Shown: positions 1 through 9,190 of the stretch, one piece after another
Layout: every line of letters begins with the position of its first letter
Numbering within the stretch: the first letter of the stretch is position 1
Origin: Xanthobacteraceae bacterium
GTDB taxonomy: Bacteria > Pseudomonadota > Alphaproteobacteria > Rhizobiales > Xanthobacteraceae
Length of the DNA: 64,000 nt
NCBI GenBank assembly: GCA_024508855.1
Contig: JANINJ010000006.1
Location: 288,301 to 352,300 of the forward strand
Direction of reading: 5' to 3'
The notes under the pieces: model-generated
Databases searched by the model: none
What the model was told of the DNA's origin: nothing
The model's input: only the letters and a program-made list of their open reading frames with translations
Made by a program: the position numbers and the translations under genes

Positions 1-1179
1 ATTGGCCGAATAGCCCATCATCAGCAGGACGGCGAAAGCGCCCACGAGGCTGACGGGGACGGCCACGGTCGGGATGATGGTGGCGCGCAGGTTGCCGAGG
101 AACAGAAACACAACGATCACAACGAGGATGAATGCCTCGCTCAGCGTCTTCAGCACCTCCTTGATAGTGTCCGTCACGAATGTCGTGGTGTCGAACTGGA
201 CCAGGTACTTCATGCCCTGCGGAAAACGGGCGGACAGGTCCTGCAGGGTCTTCTGCACCGCCGCCGCGGTCGTCACCGCGTTGGCGCCGGGCGCGAGGTA
301 GATTCCCATGCCGACACCGGGGCGACCATCGATCCGCGATTCGCTATCGAGGTTCTGTGCGCCGATTTCGACGCGCGCGACATCGCGAACCCGCAACTGC
401 GATCCATCGGAGTTGGCGCGCAGCACGATATCGCCGAACTGCTCCGGCGTCGTCAGGCGTCCTTGCGTCTGCACATTGAACTGAAACTGCTGATCGTCGC
501 CAATCGGGCGCGCGCCGATCCGTCCGACCGGCGCCTGCACGCTCTGGGCGCGAATGGCGTTGACGACATCGGACGGCGCCAGATTGAGGCTGGTGAGGCG
601 CTGGGTGTCGAACCAGATTCGCATCGAATAGTTCATTCGCGCGAAAAGGCTGGCCTGCCCGACACCGGGCGTTCGCGCAATCTTGTCGAGAATATTGACG
701 ACGGCGTAGTTGGTGATGAAGACCGGATCCTGCTCGCCGGTCTCGCTGTACAGAATCACGAACTGCAACACCGCCGACGACCGCTTCTGCACGGTCAGGC
801 CCTGCAGTTGAACCTCTGACGGCAACTGCGCCAGCGCGGCCTGCACGCGATTGTTGACATTGACGGTGTTGATGTCGGGGTTAGTGCCAAGCGCGAAGCT
901 CGTGGTCAGCGTGTAGCTGCCGTCGTTGCCGCTCGTCGACTTCATGTACAGCATCTTGTCGACGCCGACGACCTGGGCTTCGAGCGGCTGCGCGACGCTC
1001 GTCTCCACCACCGACGCGGATGCGCCGGGGAAGGTGCCGCTCACCGTCACCTGGGGCGGGACAATGTCGGGAAACTGCGCAACCGGGATTTGCGTCAGCG
1101 CGAGCAGCCCCGCGATCGTGATGACGAATGCGATCACGATCGCAAGGCGGGGACGATCGACGAATACGGACGAAATCAT
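1..1179 (-). CDS. RND multidrug efflux permease, N-terminal part (AcrB/MexB type)
   Basis: Inner-membrane proton-driven drug pump of the HAE-1 RND family. Only the first 393 codons lie in the window; the gene runs off the left edge in frame. The start ATG is at 1179-1177 and overlaps the stop of the adaptor gene by four bases (ATGA), so the two are translationally coupled. The N-terminus (MISSVFVDRPRLAIVIA) is the usual first transmembrane helix, followed by the family's AQFPDIVPPQV segment and porter-domain sequence. The visible part ends in the second membrane helix region. Substrate cannot be told from this fragment. Confidence 0.93.
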   Translation of the reverse strand, partial: MISSVFVDRPRLAIVIAFVITIAGLLALTQIPVAQFPDIVPPQVTVSGTFPGASASVVETSVAQPLEAQVVGVDKMLYMKSTSGNDGSYTLTTSFALGTNPDINTVNVNNRVQAALAQLPSEVQLQGLTVQKRSSAVLQFVILYSETGEQDPVFITNYAVVNILDKIARTPGVGQASLFARMNYSMRIWFDTQRLTSLNLAPSDVVNAIRAQSVQAPVGRIGARPIGDDQQFQFNVQTQGRLTTPEQFGDIVLRANSDGSQLRVRDVARVEIGAQNLDSESRIDGRPGVGMGIYLAPGANAVTTAAAVQKTLQDLSARFPQGMKYLVQFDTTTFVTDTIKEVLKTLSEAFILVVIVVFLFLGNLRATIIPTVAVPVSLVGAFAVLLMMGYSAN

Positions 1180-2456
1180 TTGCCCGTGTCCGGTGTTTTC
1201 GTGGCTGGCGCTGCGGCGGGATTGCTTCCCGGCGCGCCGGGTGCCGACGTGTTCGGTGCGGGCGTGCTAACCGAGCCGCCCTGCTCGGCGCGCTTCATGA
1301 TCGCCTGAATCTCGGAGCCGGCCGGCGCGGGCGCGACGACCTGACCGGGACGTGCGCGTTGCAACCCCTCGGCAATCACCTTGTCGCCGAGCGACAGGCC
1401 GTTGATGATGGAGGCGATGGTGCTGGTCGATTGTCCAAGCTTGACCCTGCGCTGCTCGACCTTGTTTCCTGCTCCAACCAGCAAAACGTAATCGCCCTGC
1501 TGATCGGACAGCACGGCGGAGCGCGGGATCGCCAGCACCTCGACCGGCTGCACGCCCTCCAGAAGCACGGTGACGAATTCGCCGTCGGTCAGTTCACGCA
1601 CCGTCCCGCCGGTATTCGAGGTCGGATACAGCAGCGGATTGGGTATTTCGCCGCGCACCAGCAGCGTGTCGGTAGTCTGTGTGATCGTGTTGCTGGCGAA
1701 GTTGAGATGACCGGTCTGGCCGTAGGTCCGCCCGTCCGGAAGCTTCAGATGAATGACGACTGCACCATAACCCCCCTTCGTCGCATAGCGTTCGCGTAAC
1801 GACAGTGCCTCACGCACCGGGACTGGAAACGTGACGTACATCGGGTCCTGACTGACAATCGTGGTCAGTACGCCCGAACTCGGACTCACGACATTGCCTT
1901 CGGTCACTGAGGTGCGCCCGATCCGGCCGTCGATCGGCGAGCGGATGTCGGTATAGTCGAGATTGATCTTCGACAGGCTCACCTGAGCCTGGGCCGCTTC
2001 CACCTGCGCCTCAAGGCTCTTCTGGTTCGCGACCGCCGCATCATAGTTCGATTGCTGTCCGGCAGGTCCGCTCAGAAGCGTGCGCTGCCGGTCCGTGGTC
2101 AATTTGGCGTTGGTCAGCGTCGCCTGAAGCTGCGCGACCTGCGCCTGCTTCGCCGCCAGATCGGCCTCGAACGGACCACGTTCGAGCTTGTAGAGCGGAT
2201 CGCCGGTCTTGACCTCGGCACCTTCATTGAACAGCCGCTTATCCAGGAATGCGGTGACGCGCGCCACGACACTTACGCGATTGACCGCCTCGATCCGGCC
2301 AAGAAACTCGCTGGTTTCCGTGATCGGCCGTTTGACGACCTCGATCACCCCCACCGCGGGCGGTGCGTTCGGCTGCTGGGCGAACGCGCCATCGGTGACA
2401 GCAAGCGCAATCGCCGCTACGGCCACCAGCGCAGCCGATCTCCTTGCAAGGTGCAT
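1176..2456 (-). CDS. RND efflux periplasmic adaptor (AcrA/MexA family)
   Basis: Membrane-fusion protein of 426 aa that links the RND permease to an outer-membrane channel. It opens with a Sec signal peptide ending near AFA-QQP (residue 27), then the barrel/lipoyl halves and an alpha-helical hairpin (about residues 95-165, rich in Ala/Gln), and ends in a Pro/Ala-rich tail. AAGGAG sits seven bases before the ATG. The permease follows with a 4-bp overlap; no outer-membrane factor gene is visible in the window. A short palindrome just upstream suggests local repressor control. Confidence 0.93.
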   Translation of the reverse strand: MHLARRSAALVAVAAIALAVTDGAFAQQPNAPPAVGVIEVVKRPITETSEFLGRIEAVNRVSVVARVTAFLDKRLFNEGAEVKTGDPLYKLERGPFEADLAAKQAQVAQLQATLTNAKLTTDRQRTLLSGPAGQQSNYDAAVANQKSLEAQVEAAQAQVSLSKINLDYTDIRSPIDGRIGRTSVTEGNVVSPSSGVLTTIVSQDPMYVTFPVPVREALSLRERYATKGGYGAVVIHLKLPDGRTYGQTGHLNFASNTITQTTDTLLVRGEIPNPLLYPTSNTGGTVRELTDGEFVTVLLEGVQPVEVLAIPRSAVLSDQQGDYVLLVGAGNKVEQRRVKLGQSTSTIASIINGLSLGDKVIAEGLQRARPGQVVAPAPAGSEIQAIMKRAEQGGSVSTPAPNTSAPGAPGSNPAAAPATKTPDTGK

Positions 2457-2474
2457 TTCCGCTCTCCTTAGCCA

Positions 2475-2488
2475 AGTGACTATTCACT
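2475..2488. promoter_or_regulatory. Palindrome upstream of the RND operon, possible TetR/AcrR-type operator
   Basis: AGTGACTATTCACT is a 5-bp perfect inverted repeat with a 4-bp centre, 19 bp before the adaptor start codon. RND operons of this kind are commonly controlled by a TetR-family repressor binding such a site. No regulator gene lies on this side, so the assignment is by position and symmetry only. Confidence 0.4.
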
Positions 2489-2647
2489 AGCACACCTCGC
2501 TGGACCCGTCAGCCGACGGAATGATCACACGACCGACAGCATGGGACGCCGCCCAGCTTCCGGTGCATCCGACTACCAGCGTCTTCGAAAAATAAATCAA
2601 AATGAGCACATCACGCGCCGAGCAAGCGGCGGCAGAGACTCAAACAA

Positions 2648-2674
2648 AAAGGGCCCCGGAAACCGGGGCCCTTT
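2648..2674 (-). terminator. Rho-independent terminator of rpsA
   Basis: A perfect 12-bp stem (arms 2648-2659 and 2663-2674) with a 3-base loop lies 29 bp beyond the rpsA stop codon. On the minus strand the stem is followed by TTTTTGTTTG. This is a textbook intrinsic terminator. Confidence 0.9.
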
Positions 2675-2702
2675 GACCTAACGAAATGATGACGCGGTCA
2701 GA

Positions 2703-4403
2703 TCACTTGTCGCCGCGCTGCTTGAGCGCGGTACCAAGGATATCGCCCAGCGTCGCGCCGGAATCCGACGAGCCGTACTGTGCGATGGCTTCCTTCTCTT
2801 CCGCCACTTCCAGCGCCTTGATGGAGACCTGCACCTTGCGGGCCTTCTTGTCGAACTGGATGACGCGGGCATCGACCTTCTCACCGACGGCGAAGCGTTC
2901 GGCGCGTTGATCGTTGCGGTCGCGCGCCAGCTCGGAGCGCTTGATGAAGGTGGTGAAGTCGGTGCCGGTGATCTGCACGTCGATACCGGATTCCTTCACG
3001 TCGAGCACTTCGCAGGTCACGACAGCGCCCTTCTTGACATCACCCGGCTCGGCGAAGGGGTCGCCTTCGAGCTGCTTGATGCCCAGCGAGATACGCTCCT
3101 TCTCGACATCCACATCGAGGACGATGGCCTTGACCATGTCGCCCTTCTTGAAGTTGTCGATGACCTGCTCGCCCGGCTGCTTCCAGTCGAGGTCGGACAG
3201 ATGCACCATGCCGTCGACGTCGCCTTCGAGGCCGAGGAACAGGCCGAACTCGGTCTTGTTCTTGACTTCGCCTTCGACCGTCGAACCGACCGGGAACTTC
3301 TCGACGAACACTTCCCACGGATTGCGCATGGTCTGCTTGAGACCGAGCGAGATACGGCGCTTGACGGAATCGACTTCCAGCACCTGCACTTCGACTTCCT
3401 GCGAGGTCGAAACGATCTTGCCGGGATGCATGTTCTTCTTGGTCCACGACATCTCCGAGACGTGGATCAGGCCTTCGATGCCCGGCTCCAGCTCGACGAA
3501 CGCGCCGTAGTCGGTGATGTTGGTGACGCGTCCGGTGAAGCGCGAGTTCAGCGGATACTTCGCCTCGATGCCCTGCCACGGATCGTCCAGCAGCTGCTTC
3601 ATGCCGAGCGAGATGCGGTGGGTCTCGTGGTTGATCTTGATGATCTTGACCTTCACCGTCTGGCCGATGGTGAGCACCTCGGTCGGATGGTTGACGCGGC
3701 GCCACGCGATATCGGTGACGTGCAGCAGGCCGTCGATGCCGCCGAGGTCAACGAACGCACCGTAATCGGTGATGTTCTTGACGACGCCGTCGATCACCTG
3801 ACCCTCTTCGAGGTTCTGCACCAGCTCCTGGCGCTGCTCGGCGCGGGTCTCTTCCAGAACCGTGCGGCGCGACACCACGATGTTGCCGCGGCGGCGATCC
3901 ATCTTGAGGATCTGGAACGGCTGCGAGTTGTTCATCAGCGGTGCGACGTCGCGGATCGGACGAATATCGACCTGCGAGCGCGGCAGGAAGGCGACGGCGC
4001 CGTCGAGATCGACGGTGAAGCCACCCTTGACCTGATTGAAGATAACGCCGGTGACCTTCTCATTGTTGTTGAAGGCCTTCTCGAGCTTGCCCCAGCTTTC
4101 CTCGCGGCGCGCCTTGTCGCGCGACAGCACGGCTTCGCCGAGTGCGTTCTCGATGCGATCGAGGAACACCTCGACCTCGTCGCCTACCTTCAATTGATTC
4201 TCACGGCCGGGTCCGGCGAATTCGCGCAGCGCCACGCGGCCTTCGGTCTTCAGGCCGACGTCGATGACGGCCATGTCCTTCTCGATCGCAACAACCTTGC
4301 CCTTGATGACGGAGCTTTCCTGCAGGTTGCCACCGGCAAAGGATTCGTCGAGCATCGCGGCGAAATCGTCACGCGACGGATGATAGGTGTCAGTAGAAGC
4401 CAT
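2703..4403 (-). CDS. rpsA: 30S ribosomal protein S1
   Basis: 566-aa protein that binds mRNA and aids its docking on the 30S subunit. Six S1 (OB-fold) repeats can be followed through the protein; the central ones carry the repeated signatures ITDYGAFV(D/E)L and GL(L/I)HV. The start MASTDTYHP at 4403 was chosen over an upstream in-frame ATG because GGAGACC sits just before it and the protein begins there in relatives. It lies downstream of aroA and cmk on the same strand, a conserved arrangement, and ends at a strong terminator. Confidence 0.97.
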   Translation of the reverse strand: MASTDTYHPSRDDFAAMLDESFAGGNLQESSVIKGKVVAIEKDMAVIDVGLKTEGRVALREFAGPGRENQLKVGDEVEVFLDRIENALGEAVLSRDKARREESWGKLEKAFNNNEKVTGVIFNQVKGGFTVDLDGAVAFLPRSQVDIRPIRDVAPLMNNSQPFQILKMDRRRGNIVVSRRTVLEETRAEQRQELVQNLEEGQVIDGVVKNITDYGAFVDLGGIDGLLHVTDIAWRRVNHPTEVLTIGQTVKVKIIKINHETHRISLGMKQLLDDPWQGIEAKYPLNSRFTGRVTNITDYGAFVELEPGIEGLIHVSEMSWTKKNMHPGKIVSTSQEVEVQVLEVDSVKRRISLGLKQTMRNPWEVFVEKFPVGSTVEGEVKNKTEFGLFLGLEGDVDGMVHLSDLDWKQPGEQVIDNFKKGDMVKAIVLDVDVEKERISLGIKQLEGDPFAEPGDVKKGAVVTCEVLDVKESGIDVQITGTDFTTFIKRSELARDRNDQRAERFAVGEKVDARVIQFDKKARKVQVSIKALEVAEEKEAIAQYGSSDSGATLGDILGTALKQRGDK

Positions 4404-4693
4404 TTGGTCTCCAGATGCGGGTCTTGCCGGCGTTCGGGTTAAAGGGCGTATCGCGCGGGAAGGGCCAAAGGTCCGCAACCTTTGACGACCGCCTCACCAT
4501 CCTGTCTCTCACAGGAACTGGCAATCGCGGGCCGGCATCATGCCTTCACGTTCGATACGGAGATTTCGCGCCATCCATCTTGCGAAAGCAGGCGCGTCGC
4601 TGTGTCCGGAACCCGAGGCGATATCGCGAGGATATCTGTCTCAGGGGTTCGATTTCGAGGTCGAGCGGGGCATTCCTCCAAGACGGCAGGGGC

Positions 4694-5332
4694 TCAAACC
4701 CGCTGCCGGCCCGCTCGAACGGCCTCGACAATTTCGATGGCAGCCCGGACGCCGCCTTCTATATCCAACTGCGAGTTATCGAGCAAGTATGCATCGGATG
4801 CGGGTTTCAAAGGCGCCGTGGCGCGATTTTTGTCGCGCTCGTCGCGTTTGAGGATGTCCGCCAGCACCATCGCCTCGTCGGCCTGCTCGCCGCGCGCCCG
4901 CGCCTCCAGCGTGCGCCGGCGGGCCCGTACAACCGGATCGGCCACCACGAAGATCTTCACGTCGGCGTCGGGGCAGATCACGGTTCCGATGTCGCGGCCG
5001 TCGAGCACTGCGCCGGGCGGCTCAGAGGCAAACTGGCGCTGGAAGCTGACCAGGACCTCCCGCACCCGCGGGATCGCTGACACCATCGAGGCGGCATCGC
5101 CGACGGCCTGGGTCTTCAGGATCGGATTGCCGAATTTTTCCGGGTCGAGTTCCATCGCCGCGGCCACCGCGCGGGCCTCGTCCGCCAGATCGGCGCCGGT
5201 TTCCAGCAGTGCCTGGGCAACGGCGCGATAGATTACGCCGGTGTCGAGATGGCGAAAATGGTAGTGCGCGGCCAGCCGCTTGCCGAGCGTGCCTTTTCCG
5301 GAGGCGGCGGGACCGTCGATGGCGATGATCAT
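4694..5332 (-). CDS. cmk: (d)CMP kinase
   Basis: Cytidylate kinase, 212 aa, phosphorylating CMP and dCMP with ATP. The N-terminal P-loop reads GPAASGKGT (residues 7-15), and the substrate-binding GRDIGTV motif lies in the middle of the protein. The start ATG overlaps the aroA stop codon (ATGA), indicating coupled translation. The aroA-cmk-rpsA order is classical. The 290-bp spacer to rpsA holds no gene that I recognise and presumably carries the rpsA promoter. Confidence 0.96.
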   Translation of the reverse strand: MIIAIDGPAASGKGTLGKRLAAHYHFRHLDTGVIYRAVAQALLETGADLADEARAVAAAMELDPEKFGNPILKTQAVGDAASMVSAIPRVREVLVSFQRQFASEPPGAVLDGRDIGTVICPDADVKIFVVADPVVRARRRTLEARARGEQADEAMVLADILKRDERDKNRATAPLKPASDAYLLDNSQLDIEGGVRAAIEIVEAVRAGRQRV

Positions 5333-6684
5333 GCGAATTCCGCTCCCAGCCGTTGCATCATCGGGATGAAGTCGGGGAAGCTGGTGGCGATGAAGGCGGT
5401 ATCGTCGACCTTGACCGGCACATCCGACGCGCAGCCCATCACCAGCGCCGACATGGCGATGCGGTGATCCATGTGGGTGGCGACAAGACCGCCGCCCGGG
5501 ACATGGCCGCGCCCTTCGACGATCAGGTCGTCGCCCGCAATCTCGACCTTGACGCCGTTGACGCGCAGCATCGCCGCGGTCGCCTCCAGCCGGTCGGATT
5601 CTTTCACCCGCAATTCCTTCAGGCCGCGCATCACAGTGGTGCCTTCGGCAAACGCGGCCGCCACCGCCAGCACCAAATATTCGTCGATCATCGACGGCGC
5701 GCGCTCCGGCGGCACCTCGACGCCGCGCAGTTTCGAGGCACGCACCCGCAGCCGCGCCATCGGCTCGCCGGCATCGCGGCGAACGTGGCTCTCCTCGATC
5801 GACGCACCCATCTCGCGCAGCGTCGTGAACAGGCCGGTGCGCAGCGGATTGGTCATCACGTCATCGAGCGTGATGTCGGACCCCGGCACGATCAGCGCTG
5901 CCACGATCGGAAATGCCGCCGAGGACGGGTCGGCCGGCACCGTCACCGCCGCGCCATGCAATTCCGGTTGGCCGGTGAGCGATATCTTTCGGCCATGCGC
6001 GCCATCGGCCACCGAGACAACGTCGGCACCGAAATGCGTCAGCATCAATTCGGTGTGGTCGCGGCTATGCTCGGGCTCGATCACCGTGGTGACGCCCGGC
6101 GCCGATAATCCCGCCAGCAGAACCGCCGACTTGATCTGCGCGGAAGCCACCGGCGAGCGATATTCGATCGGCAGCGGATCGCGCGCACCCGCGAGCGTCA
6201 GCGGCAGGCGGCCGCCATCGCTTTGCCCGGTGACGCGTGCACCCATCAGCGCCAGCGGATCGACGATCCGGCGCATCGGCCGCGAGCGCAGCGAGGCATC
6301 GCCATCGAATGTCGCGGTGATCGGGCATCCTGCGACCGCGCCCATCACCAGCCGGCAGCCGGTTCCGGAATTGCCGAAATCGAGGGCACCCGAGGGCACG
6401 GCGAAGCCGCCGACCCCGACGCCGCGCACCGACCAGACCGCTTCGCCCGCGCCCTGTCCGCCGGCCTGCCGCTCGACCTTGGCGCCCAGCATGCGCATGG
6501 CCTGCGCGGTATTGAGCACGTCCTCGCCTTCCAGCAGGCCCGTGATCCGGGTCTCTCCCACGGCGAGGGCACCCAGAATGAGCGCCCGGTGCGAGATCGA
6601 CTTGTCGCCGGGCACGCGCACCCGCCCGTTGAGGGGCGAACTTTTGCGCGCTTCGAGCGGCGAGGGCTGGCTGGAATGTGTCAC
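5329..6684 (-). CDS. aroA: 3-phosphoshikimate 1-carboxyvinyltransferase (EPSP synthase), class II-like
   Basis: Sixth step of the shikimate pathway: joins phosphoenolpyruvate to shikimate-3-phosphate. 451 aa with GDKSISHR at residues 26-33, SAQIK at 181-185 and RDHTE at 208-212, all as in class II enzymes such as that of Agrobacterium CP4. Two differences are visible. The residue matching CP4 Ala100 is Gly107 (GNSGTGCR), and the class II NxTR motif reads NPLR (279-282). The gene leads the aroA-cmk-rpsA operon and is divergent from the TIGR02300 gene. Confidence 0.96.
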   Translation of the reverse strand: MTHSSQPSPLEARKSSPLNGRVRVPGDKSISHRALILGALAVGETRITGLLEGEDVLNTAQAMRMLGAKVERQAGGQGAGEAVWSVRGVGVGGFAVPSGALDFGNSGTGCRLVMGAVAGCPITATFDGDASLRSRPMRRIVDPLALMGARVTGQSDGGRLPLTLAGARDPLPIEYRSPVASAQIKSAVLLAGLSAPGVTTVIEPEHSRDHTELMLTHFGADVVSVADGAHGRKISLTGQPELHGAAVTVPADPSSAAFPIVAALIVPGSDITLDDVMTNPLRTGLFTTLREMGASIEESHVRRDAGEPMARLRVRASKLRGVEVPPERAPSMIDEYLVLAVAAAFAEGTTVMRGLKELRVKESDRLEATAAMLRVNGVKVEIAGDDLIVEGRGHVPGGGLVATHMDHRIAMSALVMGCASDVPVKVDDTAFIATSFPDFIPMMQRLGAEFA

Positions 6685-6829
6685 GATCGCAATCCTTTAC
6701 GTGGCCGGGCTGGTAACACAAGGCGGCCCCTGCGTCACCTCGCCGCCACAGACGCAGCAAAGCTATTGACAGGCGCGTGACAACTAGCCAAGTGAAGCAC
6801 CGCTTTTCAGAAATCCCCGGGATTGACAC

Positions 6830-7231
6830 GTGGCCAAATCCGAACTCGGAACTAAACGTATATGCCCGACGACGGGTAAGAAGTTCTACGATCTGAACAA
6901 GAATCCGGTCATCTCGCCTTATACCGGCGAGGTAGTGCCGATCGCTCCCGTTGCTCCGCCGCGCGGCCGCACCGATGCGCGCGCAGCCACCGGTGAAACT
7001 GCGCCGGAGCCGACAGAGACCGAGGAACTTGTCTCGCTCGAGGAAGCCGATGCCGAAGAGAACACCGGCAAGGTGAAGACGAACGTCCCCGAATCGGAAG
7101 ACGACATCGAAGTCGACGATACGCTCGATGACGACGATGACGACGACTCGACCTTCATCGCCGACGAGGAAGAAGGCGACGAGGACGTCACCGACATCAT
7201 CGGCGACGTGTCGGACGACGAAGAGAGTTGA
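6830..7231 (+). CDS. TIGR02300 family (FYDLN acidic) protein
   Basis: Small protein of 133 aa with a conserved N-terminus (GTKRICPTTGKKFYDLNKNP) and a highly acidic, Asp/Glu-rich C-terminal half. The start codon is GTG at 6830; no in-frame ATG would keep the conserved N-terminus. The family is restricted to Alphaproteobacteria and has no established function. The paired cysteine/lysine N-terminus resembles a degenerate metal-binding knuckle, but only one Cys is present. It is divergent from aroA and directly precedes tRNA-Ala. Confidence 0.9.
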   Translation: MAKSELGTKRICPTTGKKFYDLNKNPVISPYTGEVVPIAPVAPPRGRTDARAATGETAPEPTETEELVSLEEADAEENTGKVKTNVPESEDDIEVDDTLDDDDDDDSTFIADEEEGDEDVTDIIGDVSDDEES

Positions 7232-7321
7232 TAAAAGACACTTGAGATCGGCCCTGATCTGTGGTCAGGGTTGCGCCGCGTCGCCCACCTGAGTCACCCA
7301 GGGGCGAAACGCGAATGGTTA

Positions 7322-7395
<74 letters not shown>

Positions 7396-7397
<2 letters not shown>

Positions 7398-7450
7398 CGC
7401 TTCGCCTTCGGCTACGCGTGGCGCAGCCACGTAGCCGAAAGCGAAGCGTG
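7396..7450. repeat. Long imperfect inverted repeat abutting tRNA-Ala
   Basis: The outer 20 bases of the two arms match at 19 positions, starting at the tRNA CCA end. The arms continue inward with a 2-base offset around a short GC-rich loop. There is no T-run, so it may act in 3' processing or be a palindromic repeat copy rather than an intrinsic terminator. Confidence 0.75.
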
Positions 7451-7584
7451 TCCGGCATAGCCCGAAGGGCGACGACGGACTGACCCGACTTACCCGACCA
7501 CGAGACATTCCTGCTCATCGTGCACATTCTAGTGCCTGACGGCGCGACGCGTTGCGCCCTGAGCAGCGCAAGGTAAAACGCGCG

Positions 7585-7851
7585 ATGTGGTACGTTTACA
7601 TTATTCGCAGCACCAGTTTTCCCGACTAGGATTACACCGGTGCAACTGCCGATCTGAAACGTCGGCTGTCGGACCATAATGGCGGTAAATCGACGCATAC
7701 TGCGAAATTCACGCCATGGAATTTGGCTTGGTATTGTGCCTTCCCGGACAAGCAGCAAGCTCTCGACTTCGAAAAATACTTGAAGTCGCATTCCGGCAGA
7801 GCATTCGCAAAGAAACGCCTCTTATGCTTTAGTCATGATCCTCATCCATAA
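7585..7851 (+). pseudogene. GIY-YIG nuclease-like gene with an in-frame amber stop
   Basis: From ATG 7585 the frame reads MWYVYIIRSTSFPD, meets TAG at 7627-7629, then continues without break as DYTGATADLKRRLSDHNGG ... PWNLAWY ... FEKYLKSHSGRAFAKKRLL to TAA at 7849. YVYII and YTG fit the GIY and YIG positions of small GIY-YIG nucleases (UvrC/URI-like, about 90 aa). A single base change therefore appears to have broken the gene. No other frame restores it. It sits between tRNA-Ala and the CoA-transferase gene. Amber readthrough or a sequencing error are the alternatives. Confidence 0.8.
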
Positions 7852-7872
7852 AAACTCCCAAGAAAACGGCTC

Positions 7873-9090
7873 ATGACGACAGAAACGACCCAACAACCGA
7901 CGCCCGGATCCATGACGGGTCTGCGCGTGATCGATCTCTCGCGCGTGCTCGGCGGTCCCTATTGCACGCAGATCCTCGCCGACCATGGCGCGGACGTCAT
8001 CAAGGTGGAGCCGCCGGCCGGCGACGAGACCCGCGACTGGGGTCCTCCCTTCCACGAGGAAGACGCGGCCTACTTCATCGGCATCAACCGCAACAAGCGT
8101 TCGGTCGGCCTCGACCTCGCCTCCGACGGCGGACGCGCGGTGTTGATGAAGATGCTCGAAACCGCCGACGTACTGATCGAGAACTTCAAGCCGGGCACGC
8201 TGGAGAAATGGGGCATCGGCAGCGACGTGCTGCGCGAGAAATTTCCAAAACTGATCCATTGCCGGATTTCCGGCTTCGGCGGCGACGGTCCGCGCGGGGG
8301 CAATCCGGGCTATGACGCGATCATCCAGGCCATGACCGGCATGATTGCCGCCACCGGCTCACCGGAAAGCGGACCGATGCGCATCGGCGTACCGCTGGTC
8401 GACATCACCACCGGCCTCTATGCGACGGTCGGCATCCTGATGGCGCTCAACGAACGCGCGCGCTCCGGCAAAGGCCAGTTCCTGGAGACCACGCTGTATG
8501 AAACCGGTCTCGCCATCATGCATCCGCACACGGCGAACTATTTCATGCACGGCAAGCCGCCGTCGCTGACCGGCAACGAGCATCCGAATCTCGTGCCGTA
8601 TTCGATCTTCGCGGCGCGCGACGGCAATATCTTCACCGGCGTCGGCAACGACGGCACCTTCCGCAAATTGTGCAAGGAGATCGGCAAGCCCGAACTCGGC
8701 ACCGATCCGCGCTTTGCACGCAACAAGGACCGCATCGCCAACCGCGCCGCGTTGCGCGTCGAACTCGAAGCGGTGTTCAAGCAGCATGATGCCGAACCGC
8801 TATGCGATCGCCTGCTCAATGCCGGCCTGCCCGCCGGCCCGGTGCAGTCGATCGACAAGGCGCTGACCAACGCGCACACCAAATACCGCGGCGATGTGAT
8901 CGAAAAGGATTGGTACAAGGGCGTCGCCTCGCCGATCCGCTTCGAACGCAGCAAGGCATCGCTGCGCAGTCTGCCACCGAAATTCAGCGAACACACCAAT
9001 GCGGTGCTCGAAGAGTTCGGCTACTCCAAACAGCAGGTGGACGATCTGGTCGCCAAGGGTGTGGTGTGCGGCCGGGAGCGGCGGCGATAA
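7873..9090 (+). CDS. CaiB/BaiF family (class III) CoA-transferase
   Basis: Transfers CoA between carboxylic acids through an aspartyl intermediate. 405 aa with the family N-terminus LRVIDLSRVLGGPYCTQIL, the ADVIKVEPP strand, NRNKRSVGLDL, and a YDAIIQAMTG segment whose Asp148 is a candidate for the catalytic aspartate. The C-terminal part has the usual PAGPVQSIDKAL. Acyl substrate is unknown: neighbours give no pathway. An intrinsic terminator follows. Confidence 0.92.
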   Translation: MTTETTQQPTPGSMTGLRVIDLSRVLGGPYCTQILADHGADVIKVEPPAGDETRDWGPPFHEEDAAYFIGINRNKRSVGLDLASDGGRAVLMKMLETADVLIENFKPGTLEKWGIGSDVLREKFPKLIHCRISGFGGDGPRGGNPGYDAIIQAMTGMIAATGSPESGPMRIGVPLVDITTGLYATVGILMALNERARSGKGQFLETTLYETGLAIMHPHTANYFMHGKPPSLTGNEHPNLVPYSIFAARDGNIFTGVGNDGTFRKLCKEIGKPELGTDPRFARNKDRIANRAALRVELEAVFKQHDAEPLCDRLLNAGLPAGPVQSIDKALTNAHTKYRGDVIEKDWYKGVASPIRFERSKASLRSLPPKFSEHTNAVLEEFGYSKQQVDDLVAKGVVCGRERRR

Positions 9091-9125
9091 AGCAACGACG
9101 CCGACCCGTGCACATGCCCCCATTA

Positions 9126-9155
9126 AAAACGCGCCGGCTACCACCGGCGCGTTTT
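9126..9155. terminator. Bidirectional intrinsic terminator between convergent genes
   Basis: A 12-bp stem (9126-9137 with 9144-9155) with AAAA at the foot of one arm and TTTT at the foot of the other, so it can end the CoA-transferase transcript on the plus strand and the binding-protein transcript on the minus strand. Confidence 0.85.
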
Positions 9156-9190
9156 CGTATCGGATCGATCGCCGCTAACTCGGCTTGCTT

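Noticed and set aside
2907-4442. Open frame of about 511 codons on the plus strand opposite rpsA
   Set aside because: Mirror frame of a highly expressed GC-rich gene; its product is a His/Asp/Leu-rich composition artefact and no ribosome-binding site or family resemblance is seen.
4404-4693. T-arm-like sequence (GGGTTTGAGCCCC) between cmk and rpsA, considered as a tRNA remnant
   Set aside because: No acceptor, D- or anticodon arm could be fitted on either strand; a short GC-rich hairpin explains it.
6766-6771. TTGACA upstream of the TIGR02300 gene considered as a -35 box
   Set aside because: No acceptable -10 sequence at 16-18 bp spacing; left uncalled.
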